From the NCBI GenBank assembly GCA_947499925.1, contig CANMQR010000058.1, forward strand, positions 1 to 5,600: a DNA stretch of 5,600 nt, given 5' to 3'. Position numbers and translations under genes: made by a program. The notes beneath the pieces are model-generated. The model was not told the DNA's origin. It saw nothing but the letters and a program-made list of their open reading frames with translations, and ran no database searches. Shown here in pieces: positions 1 to 5,600 of the stretch. Source of the stretch: Neisseriaceae bacterium (lineage in GTDB: Bacteria; Pseudomonadota; Gammaproteobacteria; Burkholderiales; UBA11063). Every line of letters begins with the position of its first letter. Positions within the stretch are counted from its first letter, which is position 1.

Positions 1-572
1 GAATACATTATCGTAATGTCGGTAGAAAATTAAAAGATGCCGACACTATATTTGCGACTCATTTTAAAAATGCACAGCTAAAAAATACCCAGTTTTTACC
101 TATTGAAAACAAAATGGCAAAAACAGCTGTATTTTTTGTAACTAAGCATTATGGGGCAGGGCTCCATGCACTACTTTGGGTGCGTAGATTGTTCCCTAAT
201 GTATTTGAGAATTATATTTTTCTAACTTCAGGTGAGATTGACTCAGAGTCACTTGCTAATGATGAGATATTTAAGAAGCAGTATCGTAAGGATTTACATA
301 GTATAATTGAACGCTATAGGTATTTTTGTACTGAACATAATTTAAAGTCTGAAGGCTTATTTAGCTATGGTATTGATGAAATAGCTGAATTAATTAAATT
401 AGCTGAATTTGTTGAGCAAGATTATACAGATTGTGTATTCTTTGCCAGTAAATTAGTATTTGTTGATGAGAGCTTATGGAGTAGATTACTCCATAATAAC
501 ACTGTTTCGGTATTACAAAGAGAACTTCATCTCCAAGGTCGCCAAATGGTTATATTACCGATGAAAATTTGA
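1..572 (+). CDS. C-terminal part of an APC-superfamily permease (5' end outside window)
   Basis: The reading frame is open from base 3 to the TGA at 570-572, so the ATG at 114 is internal and the true start lies left of the window. About 189 residues are visible. They show no transmembrane segment and read as a soluble alpha/beta domain. It begins with a basic stretch (YRNVGRKLKD) such as follows a last membrane helix. Next come a strand and turn, AVFFVTKHYGAGLHALLWV, then a strand ending in FLTSGEIDS. After a helical stretch come VFFASKLVF, a LLHNNT motif and a terminal VILPMKI strand. From memory this matches the cytosolic C-terminal domain of a group of APC-type permeases, which carries the same G.G.H.LL, F.GKLVF, LLHNET and V.LPV.V motifs. 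The membrane part is off-window, so substrate (amino acid or potassium) cannot be told. The gene is separated from proS by a repeat region and is probably its own transcription unit. The domain assignment is by motif recall only. Confidence 0.6.
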   Translation, partial: IHYRNVGRKLKDADTIFATHFKNAQLKNTQFLPIENKMAKTAVFFVTKHYGAGLHALLWVRRLFPNVFENYIFLTSGEIDSESLANDEIFKKQYRKDLHSIIERYRYFCTEHNLKSEGLFSYGIDEIAELIKLAEFVEQDYTDCVFFASKLVFVDESLWSRLLHNNTVSVLQRELHLQGRQMVILPMKI

Positions 573-597
573 TTAAAGCAAAGCTTTAATCAAATTT
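565..597 (+). terminator. 15-bp perfect hairpin over the permease stop codon, possible terminator
   Basis: The arm AAATTTGATTAAAGC (565-579) is the exact reverse complement of GCTTTAATCAAATTT (583-597), with an AAA loop. The TGA stop at 570-572 lies inside the left arm. The right arm and loop belong to the first copy of the 105-bp repeat. No clear T tract follows, so intrinsic termination is plausible but not typical. It may equally be an mRNA 3'-end stabiliser or simply part of the repeat element. Confidence 0.5.
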
Positions 598-682
598 CAA
601 CGAGTAATTTGTTAGGTTAGGCGAAGCCTAACCAAGCGAAGCGAATTTAGCAACGCTAAACAAATTATGAAGTAAAATATAA
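578..682. repeat. 105-bp structured direct repeat, copy 1
   Basis: This is the first of two near-identical copies offset by 112 bp. By my alignment they differ at three of 105 positions (622, 671 and 672 here). The unit contains nested dyads. Hairpin A is GGTTAGGC-GAA-GCCTAACC (615-622 with 626-633). Hairpin B is TTTAGC-AAC-GCTAAA (646-651 with 655-660). An outer pairing, TAATTTG (605-611) with CAAATTA (661-667), encloses both. Between A and B is AAGCGAAGCGAA. The left end also forms the right arm of the stop-codon hairpin. I see no coding potential. The design resembles a palindromic intergenic repeat (REP- or MITE-like), but I do not recognise a named family. Confidence 0.85.
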
Positions 683-689
683 CAATTAA

Positions 690-794
690 GCAAAGCTTTA
701 ATCAAATTTCAACGAGTAATTTGTTAGGTTAGGTGAAGCCTAACCAAGCGAAGCGAATTTAGCAACGCTAAACAAATTATGAGATAAAATATAA
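690..794. repeat. 105-bp structured direct repeat, copy 2
   Basis: This second copy ends ten bases before the proS start codon. Hairpin A (727-734 with 738-745) carries C to T at 734 relative to 622. That turns a C-G closing pair into a U-G wobble, so the RNA fold survives. Hairpin B (758-763 with 767-772) and the outer pairing (717-723 with 773-779) are unchanged. The first hairpin is degraded, because its left arm reads ATTAAGC and lacks one A of the matching copy 1 arm. Its right end (TAAAATATAA, 785-794) is AT-rich and could supply a -10 element for proS. I found no convincing -35 partner, so I do not annotate a promoter. Confidence 0.85.
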
Positions 795-799
795 AAGGA
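793..799 (+). promoter_or_regulatory. Ribosome binding site of proS
   Basis: AAAAGGA ends five bases before the ATG at 805, a suitable Shine-Dalgarno position. It supports 805 as the start codon. The site begins at the last bases of repeat copy 2, so the repeat forms most of the proS leader. Confidence 0.65.
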
Positions 800-804
800 T
801 AAAA

Positions 805-2307
805 ATGGAAAAAACTGCAATTACACCTAGACGATCAGAAAACTATCCAGAATGGTACCAACAAGTTATTATTGCTGCAGATATGGCTGAGAACTCACCA
901 GTTCGAGGCTGTATGGTGATTAAACCTTGGGGCTATGCAATTTGGGAACAAATCCAAGGTGATTTAGATAGACGCTTTAAAGCAACTGGGCATGTAAATG
1001 CTTATTTTCCACTATTAATTCCGCTTAGTTATCTGGAGAAAGAAGCTTCTCACGTAGAAGGCTTTGCAAAAGAATGCGCAGTAGTAACCCACCATAGACT
1101 TATTGATGATGGTAAAGGTGGTCTGAAGCCTGATGGGGAACTTGATGAACCGTTAGTAATTAGGCCAACTAGTGAGACTATTATTGGTGCTATGTATGCT
1201 AAATGGGTTAAATCATATCGTGATTTACCTATCTTGATAAATCAATGGGCCAATGTAATGCGTTGGGAAATGCGTACGCGGTTGTTTTTACGTACATCAG
1301 AATTTTTATGGCAAGAAGGTCATACAGCTCATGCTACAGCTAATGAGGCAATTGATGAGACTTTGTTAATGCTAGATGTTTATAGTGATTTTGCCAATGA
1401 GATTTTGGCGCTTCCAGTAATTAAAGGTGAAAAACCAAGTTTTGAGAGATTTCCAGGGGCTGTAAATACTTACTGTATCGAAGCTATGATGCAAGATTGT
1501 AAAGCTGTTCAAGCTGGGACTTCACACTTTCTGGGGCAAAATTTTTCTAAAGCTGCTGAAATACAGTTTACTAATCAAGAAGGTAGTATCGAGTATGTTT
1601 GGACAACTTCTTGGGGGGTAACAACACGTCTAATTGGGGCTTTGATTATGACTCATAGTGATGATGATGGACTTGTGCTACCACCAAGAGTAGCCCCGCA
1701 ACATATTGTTATTATTCCGATTTATAAAAATGAAGAAGAAAAACAAAAGGTAATTGATTATTGTAATAATTTGAAGAAAACACTAAATAATACCTATTAT
1801 CATTATCAAGAACTTCGAGTACAAATAGATAGTCGTGATATTCGAGGTGGTGAAAAAACTTGGCAATGGGTCAAAAAAGGTGTGCCAATTCGTCTTGAAA
1901 TTGGACCAAGAGATATAGAAAATAATTCAGTATTTATGGCACGGCGTGATAAATCACCAAAAGACAAACAAAGTATTGGATTACAAAGTTTTATAGAACA
2001 AGCAACTACTGTTCTTGATGAAATTCAGCTTGAATTATTTAATCGTGCAAAATTATTTATTAATAGTCATACCTTTGAAGTAAATTCGCTTGAAGAATTT
2101 ACTAAATTCTTCACTGAAGATAATAATATTAGTGGTGGCTTTGTAACTTGTTATGCCGCTGATGATTCGGTTATCGAAGATTTTATTAAGCCATTAAAAG
2201 TAACTGCAAGATGTATTCCATTAGAACAGGTTGATAATGCATCAGGGGTATGCATTTTTACTGGAAAAACTGTTAATAAACGGATGGTTTTTGCCAAAGC
2301 CTACTAA
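805..2307 (+). CDS. proS: Proline--tRNA ligase, type 3 (archaeal/eukaryotic-like)
   Basis: This cytosolic class II aminoacyl-tRNA synthetase charges tRNA-Pro with proline using ATP. The protein has 500 residues. The catalytic core shows FPLLIPLSYLEKEASHVEGF (68-87), the RPTSE loop (120-124), motif 2 around RWEMRTRLFLRTSEF (153-167) followed by WQEGHTAH, the AGTSHFLGQNF proline-site segment (237-247) and motif 3 at SWGVTTRLIGALIMTH (269-284). An anticodon-binding domain follows from about 298, and a C-terminal domain ends in ...FAKAY with the usual terminal tyrosine. The length, the late anticodon domain and the absence of a long insertion between motifs 2 and 3 identify the type 3 form. The roughly 570-residue bacterial type 1 form carries an editing domain there. 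In the C-terminal zinc-type domain C449 and C483 remain. The partner positions, which are cysteines in zinc-binding relatives, look replaced (T486, and no Cys in AADDS). A good ribosome binding site supports the start. The next gene follows after one base. Confidence 0.95.
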   Translation: MEKTAITPRRSENYPEWYQQVIIAADMAENSPVRGCMVIKPWGYAIWEQIQGDLDRRFKATGHVNAYFPLLIPLSYLEKEASHVEGFAKECAVVTHHRLIDDGKGGLKPDGELDEPLVIRPTSETIIGAMYAKWVKSYRDLPILINQWANVMRWEMRTRLFLRTSEFLWQEGHTAHATANEAIDETLLMLDVYSDFANEILALPVIKGEKPSFERFPGAVNTYCIEAMMQDCKAVQAGTSHFLGQNFSKAAEIQFTNQEGSIEYVWTTSWGVTTRLIGALIMTHSDDDGLVLPPRVAPQHIVIIPIYKNEEEKQKVIDYCNNLKKTLNNTYYHYQELRVQIDSRDIRGGEKTWQWVKKGVPIRLEIGPRDIENNSVFMARRDKSPKDKQSIGLQSFIEQATTVLDEIQLELFNRAKLFINSHTFEVNSLEEFTKFFTEDNNISGGFVTCYAADDSVIEDFIKPLKVTARCIPLEQVDNASGVCIFTGKTVNKRMVFAKAY

Positions 2308-2308
2308 A

Positions 2309-2938
2309 ATGCTTAGGCGATACCTTTGTGTTTTATTTATGTATTGTAATTTGGTATATGCGTCAGAAGCTTCACTATTAGCTCCTGATGTACAAGCTGG
2401 CCTTAGAACTGATATTTTAAATCCTATTGAACCTCATTTAGTATTTGATACGCAAGTTAAAGCGAATGCTTGGCTAAATGATATGTCTAATCGCCTCAAA
2501 AAATGGGTTCCTGATGAATCTGTACGCAAACATTATCTAACTATCATACAATACGAGGCTGCTCGAGCAGGTCTTGACCCACAGCTTATACTAGCACTAA
2601 TTACAGTAGAGAGTAAATTTAATAAATCCGCGGTATCGAGTAAAGGTGCTATGGGAATGATGCAAGTCATGCCATTTTGGAAAACACAAATTGGTACTAG
2701 TAATCAAAGCCTATTTGATATTGAGACGAATATTCGTTATGGTTGTACTATCCTTCGCTATTATTGGGAGCGTTCGGGTTTTGATATGAATCGAGCTTTG
2801 GCAGCTTATAATGGTAGTATAGGAGAAAACTGGTACCCTCAACTTGTTATGAATGCTTATTATACTTACTGGCAACCAGCAACAGTAGTTGAAATCAAAA
2901 ACGGTAAAATAGTAACAATTGATTATACAGACAAGTAG
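2309..2938 (+). CDS. Exported SLT-family lytic transglycosylase
   Basis: The protein probably cleaves the glycan strands of peptidoglycan in the periplasm, forming 1,6-anhydro ends. From the ATG at 2309 it has 209 residues. I prefer this start because it opens directly with a signal peptide: basic MLRR, then a hydrophobic stretch to about residue 18, with likely cleavage after VYA. Frame-matched starts back to 2231 would add residues encoded inside proS and bury the signal. No lipobox is present, so it is soluble rather than a lipoprotein. The SLT domain covers about 75-185. It has the catalytic Glu101 in TVESKFNKSAVSSKGAMGMMQVMP-type sequence, a GAMGMMQVMP stretch (113-122), NIRYGCTILR (141-150) and AYNGS (166-170, in place of the commoner AYNAG). 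No Shine-Dalgarno site precedes it, and proS ends one base upstream, so translational coupling is likely. The sequence resembles a betaproteobacterial family found beside proS, from memory. Confidence 0.88.
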   Translation: MLRRYLCVLFMYCNLVYASEASLLAPDVQAGLRTDILNPIEPHLVFDTQVKANAWLNDMSNRLKKWVPDESVRKHYLTIIQYEAARAGLDPQLILALITVESKFNKSAVSSKGAMGMMQVMPFWKTQIGTSNQSLFDIETNIRYGCTILRYYWERSGFDMNRALAAYNGSIGENWYPQLVMNAYYTYWQPATVVEIKNGKIVTIDYTDK

Positions 2939-3009
2939 ATTTTTTGGAACTTAGGGTAATTAAAGATTCATTATGGCTTATTATTTGGGTCTGTAATTAA
3001 TATATTATC

Positions 3010-3048
3010 GATACAAAGTGAATAAAAAGTCTTTATTCACTTTGTATT
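3010..3048. terminator. 16-bp hairpin between convergent genes, probable bidirectional terminator
   Basis: ATACAAAGTGAATAAA (3011-3026) is the exact reverse complement of TTTATTCACTTTGTAT (3032-3047), with a five-base loop AAGTC and a possible G-U pair outside it. It lies 72 bases after the transglycosylase stop and about 38 bases beyond the stop of the minus-strand gene, so it can end transcription from both sides. The stem is AT-rich and neither flank has a clean T tract, so termination efficiency is uncertain. The rest of 2939-3085 shows nothing else I can assign. Confidence 0.65.
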
Positions 3049-3085
3049 ATAAAAATTGTTTTAGTTAGTTATGCTTATTTTTGCA

Positions 3086-5302
3086 TTAATAAGGATTGCC
3101 AGCAAAAACTGTAATTTTTTGACCAGTAAATAATACTGCTTTAATGATAACTCCAGAGGATTGGTTAATTCCATAGTTATTATTATATTCTCTGAAATTA
3201 ATATTCATACTATTTGCATTGCGATTTGCGTCTCTATATTTTTCAGGATTTTCATCAATTTTTACACTATATCCTTTTATGAGGTTAGCTACATTATTAT
3301 TAAGATTAAATGTCATCTCATAAATATAAGCACGATCTTTGTACCCTGGTGTAAAATTTTTATGTTGCTTGCGAATATCTAATACTTCTTCATTATTTAA
3401 GAAATTCGTATCACCACTAACTAAAAGAGCTACCCCAACGTCACTTCTACCATCAGTAACATTCAGACTTCCATTCCATAGCAGCATACCATAGAATTGG
3501 TTTTCATCATAAGATAGTTGTGACCAATATATCTTTGGACGTACTGTATTCGATATAGGCAAAACAGTAAAATTATTACTTAACCAACTGTAAAAGTCTG
3601 GGTATGCAAAATTACCATTCCAATTGTTAGCTTTAGCATGCCTTACTAACGATCCAAAGTTACCATCAGCTCTATTTACATATAATAGAAATGAATCATT
3701 AAAATCATGCTGATATAATGTAGGTAAATGCCAATTGCTAATCCCACAGTGATTGTCTTTATTAAATCTAACTAACTTAGCACCATTAGTTGAACATTTG
3801 TTATTTGCTGCAGATCCACTAGTTGAGCACCAGTCATACCAGTTACCAGTGTTTTGGCTAGCATCTCTATACCAAGTTAGGCCATTTCCATCTTCTAAGC
3901 AACCGCAAGGCTTATCACCATCAGCTTTACACTTAAATGCACTAGGTTCTTTATCAATAGATTGATTATCATCATTATTATCAACTACTAAAGAAGCCGG
4001 TTTAGTCTTGGTGTCTGTATAATCTGGAAGTTCGATTGCTGTACTTTCATGGTTTTTTATACGTAATACTTTTCCATCAACAGCTATATAAATGTTACGC
4101 AGGTTATCAACAACCACATCTTGTATAGATCCTGTAGTATTTATATCAGCTTTCAGCTCCCATTTAGGTGGATTAGCCATAGTATCTAAACGATATAATT
4201 TTCCAGTATTAGATGCTGCATACAGATTAACACGATTTTCATCCATATCCGCAAAAAATAGCTTCTTAATGCTGGTACTTTCAAAAGGTTTATTGGAAGT
4301 TTTAATCTCTACCAATTTGCCTGTGCTATCATTGTTTTCAGTTATAAATTTATATAAAATAGCAGAGTTCTTATTATTTCCAAATGGTAAATTACGACTG
4401 CTTGATACATAAACAGCTCCACTATTTGCTGCTACTAAATTATTCTTGCCAGCAAGTTCTGATAATTCATATTCTGTTAAACTCTCATTTTTATATACAC
4501 CTAAATTGTTTTTGCTATCGGCAAAATAAACAATATTAGTTTCTTGATCTATATATGATGATACTATTGATTGAAGTTTGTTGTTAGCTAATGGTTTAGC
4601 TGCGCCACCTGTAGTAGCTTTGCTACCTGTAACTTTAAAAGCACCGTTACTATTCCCTACCAATAATTCATTTACATTATTAGTTAATGACAATGTTTGT
4701 AGTAAACTCGTTTCATCACCAATGGATACTATTGGTTTGAGTGCCAAATTTAACATTGGATTTTGTTGAGTATATACGTTTGTGTCATTTATGGCATATA
4801 GAATATTATCCTTAGAATTCATCGCTAATGCACGAACAGAAGAGCCTTCTTTTAGCATTTGCGTAGTGCCTTTACGGTAAACTTTACCATTTATATAACC
4901 AGCATACAGAGATCTGATATTAACGTGGACAGCTGGAAGTTTTTGATATTTCAAAGTTTTGCCATCATTCCTAAGGTATGTGCTATCACTTAAATCTATT
5001 GTTGCGTTACCATTTCTTATTGGTGTTAGTGTAACTGTACAAGATCCTTTGCTAGTAATTTCATCAACTTTGATGTCACATGTTGTTTTACTTAACTTAG
5101 CAATTTTTTCATTAGTTGATTTAAACTTAAGGTATGCATCCGTAGTTTTAGTTGCCCCAAGTACTTCGAATTTTATTTCTATATTATCATTTTCTGGTGT
5201 GTTTGATACAGCAAGTGCTGATATTGTATTAGGCTTACCATCTGCAGCAACTACTTGAATTACTCCAGACTCGTCATAGGGAATGACATTTATATTTTTT
5301 TC
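3086..5302 (-). CDS. Large secreted/surface protein, C-terminal part: Ig-like module, beta-propeller-like repeats, Lcl/DUF1566-type domain (frameshifted)
   Basis: The frame runs from an in-frame stop at 5303-5305 to TAA at 3086-3088. No ATG, GTG or TTG occurs before a TTG at 4954, and that lies inside the Ig-like fold. So this is the downstream part of a broken gene, not an independent one. First comes an Ig-like module with a Cys pair (CDIKVDEITSKGSC then VTLTP) ending near 4930. Numbering from the TTG codon, about six repeats of a beta-propeller type follow (39-60, 84-108, 127-154, 171-202, 228-256, 276-300), each like LYAASNTGKLYRLD. An Asp-rich linker (311-340) leads to an Lcl/DUF1566-type domain (341-515) with GLTW (358-361), CGISNWHLPT (403-412) and YWS (476-478). 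Its six cysteines (342, 350, 352, 376, 387, 403) suit disulfides outside the cytosol. The last 107 residues are Asn-rich and unassigned. Binding of host or environmental ligands is an inference from related domains. Confidence 0.75.
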   Translation of the reverse strand, partial: EKNINVIPYDESGVIQVVAADGKPNTISALAVSNTPENDNIEIKFEVLGATKTTDAYLKFKSTNEKIAKLSKTTCDIKVDEITSKGSCTVTLTPIRNGNATIDLSDSTYLRNDGKTLKYQKLPAVHVNIRSLYAGYINGKVYRKGTTQMLKEGSSVRALAMNSKDNILYAINDTNVYTQQNPMLNLALKPIVSIGDETSLLQTLSLTNNVNELLVGNSNGAFKVTGSKATTGGAAKPLANNKLQSIVSSYIDQETNIVYFADSKNNLGVYKNESLTEYELSELAGKNNLVAANSGAVYVSSSRNLPFGNNKNSAILYKFITENNDSTGKLVEIKTSNKPFESTSIKKLFFADMDENRVNLYAASNTGKLYRLDTMANPPKWELKADINTTGSIQDVVVDNLRNIYIAVDGKVLRIKNHESTAIELPDYTDTKTKPASLVVDNNDDNQSIDKEPSAFKCKADGDKPCGCLEDGNGLTWYRDASQNTGNWYDWCSTSGSAANNKCSTNGAKLVRFNKDNHCGISNWHLPTLYQHDFNDSFLLYVNRADGNFGSLVRHAKANNWNGNFAYPDFYSWLSNNFTVLPISNTVRPKIYWSQLSYDENQFYGMLLWNGSLNVTDGRSDVGVALLVSGDTNFLNNEEVLDIRKQHKNFTPGYKDRAYIYEMTFNLNNNVANLIKGYSVKIDENPEKYRDANRNANSMNINFREYNNNYGINQSSGVIIKAVLFTGQKITVFAGNPY

Positions 5303-5600
5303 TCATTAGCAAAGTCAAGTGTACTGTGATCTTCTCTAGAGGCTGAAACATGACGTGGTGAAACATTTCCAATAAGATCAGGATGTGCAGCTGCCGTGAG
5401 TGTAACAGGACATAATAAACGTTTAAACTTTTCTCCATTATATTTTACATCTGTAAAACTGAACTTGCAACGTGCATATTCTGTATAGTCAGATCCGCCT
5501 GTAATATCAATATCTTTTTGTACAAAATTACCGTCATCAACAATCTTTAAACCTGCAAATGATTGTTCTAACCTTGGATCATATTCTTCATACTCAAAAA
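5290..5600 (-). CDS. Same surface protein, upstream part: Ig-like module, runs off the right edge
   Basis: The minus-strand frame is open from the right edge to a TAA at 5290-5292, giving about 103 residues. It contains LKIVDDGNF, then a module with CKFSFTDVKYNGEKFKRLLC followed by PVTLTA. This has the same layout as the CDIKV...GSC-TVTLTP module encoded downstream, so the protein carries at least two Ig-like repeats with a paired cysteine. The frame ends in DFANEKKI, directly at an A tract. Adding one A gives DFANEKKNINVIPYDES, running on into the downstream frame. The true start and any signal peptide lie beyond position 5600. The two parts should be read as one gene with a frameshift. Confidence 0.7.
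   Translation of the reverse strand, partial: FEYEEYDPRLEQSFAGLKIVDDGNFVQKDIDITGGSDYTEYARCKFSFTDVKYNGEKFKRLLCPVTLTAAAHPDLIGNVSPRHVSASREDHSTLDFANEKKI
5295..5301 (-). other. A7 homopolymer at the frameshift site
   Basis: On the coding (minus) strand the sequence reads GAG AAA AAA ATA TAA. One additional A in the run joins the two open frames without a gap. A shift of -1 by the ribosome on the AAA AAA lysine codons would have the same effect. Possible causes are strand-slippage phase variation, transcriptional slippage, a fixed mutation or a base-calling error. Confidence 0.8.

Noticed and set aside
114..116. ATG at 114 as start of the first gene
   Set aside because: The frame is open to the left edge and the residues before 114 fit a linker following a membrane domain, so the gene begins outside the window.
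578..794. CRISPR array
   Set aside because: There are only two copies of a long 105-bp unit, separated by seven bases. Neither unit length nor spacing fits CRISPR repeats and spacers.
578..804. T-box or other amino-acid-sensing leader of proS
   Set aside because: I could not find the conserved T-box core, and the structure is duplicated as a repeat. A regulatory role is possible, but no known riboswitch class is recognisable.
2231..2308. Upstream ATG at 2231 as start of the transglycosylase
   Set aside because: It would place 26 residues in front of a clear signal peptide and lie wholly inside proS. The ATG at 2309 gives a standard exported protein.
3086..4954. Independent gene starting at the TTG at 4954
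   Set aside because: The TTG falls in the middle of an Ig-like fold, no signal peptide follows, and coding continues upstream of it to the A-tract frameshift.
3161..5258. Five plus-strand open frames (3161-3382, 3753-3965, 4092-4412, 4578-4769, 4959-5258)
   Set aside because: They lie antisense to the minus-strand surface protein, have no recognisable domains or ribosome binding sites, and look like shadows of its coding frame.

Overview
The window is AT-rich bacterial DNA. It looks like a Gram-negative, because it carries a periplasmic lytic transglycosylase gene and a large secreted or surface protein gene. The transglycosylase closely resembles, from memory, a family that sits next to proS in betaproteobacteria, so an AT-rich betaproteobacterium or a relative is my best guess. 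I could not run a search, and the taxonomic call is only moderate.

Layout from left to right. (1) Positions 1-572 (+) hold the 3' end of a gene open through the left edge. It encodes the soluble C-terminal domain of what looks like an APC-superfamily permease. (2) Positions 573-804 hold no gene. They contain two copies of a 105-bp direct repeat, spaced 112 bp apart, each folding into several short hairpins. A perfect 15-bp hairpin overlaps the stop codon of the first gene. (3) Positions 805-2307 (+) encode a 500-residue prolyl-tRNA synthetase of the type 3 (archaeal/eukaryotic-like) class. (4) After a single base, positions 2309-2938 (+) encode an exported SLT-family lytic transglycosylase, probably translationally coupled to proS. 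(5) Positions 2939-3085 are intergenic with a strong 16-bp hairpin between convergent genes. (6) From 3086 to the right edge, on the minus strand, lies a large multidomain gene. In protein order it has two Cys-paired Ig-like modules, a beta-propeller-like repeat region, an Lcl/DUF1566-type domain and an unassigned tail.

The minus-strand gene is broken by a frameshift at a run of seven A residues (5295-5301). Both sides of the break encode the same kind of protein, the downstream part has no usable start, and one added A restores a continuous frame. This could be a phase-variable tract, a site of transcriptional slippage, a recent pseudogene or a sequencing error.

proS and the transglycosylase probably form one transcription unit. 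The permease appears separate from it, divided by the repeats, and the large surface protein gene is convergent with it. I see no complete novel defence or mobile system here. The points most worth a second look are the structured tandem repeat, the A-tract frameshift in the surface protein, and the type 3 ProS beside a betaproteobacterial-type transglycosylase.
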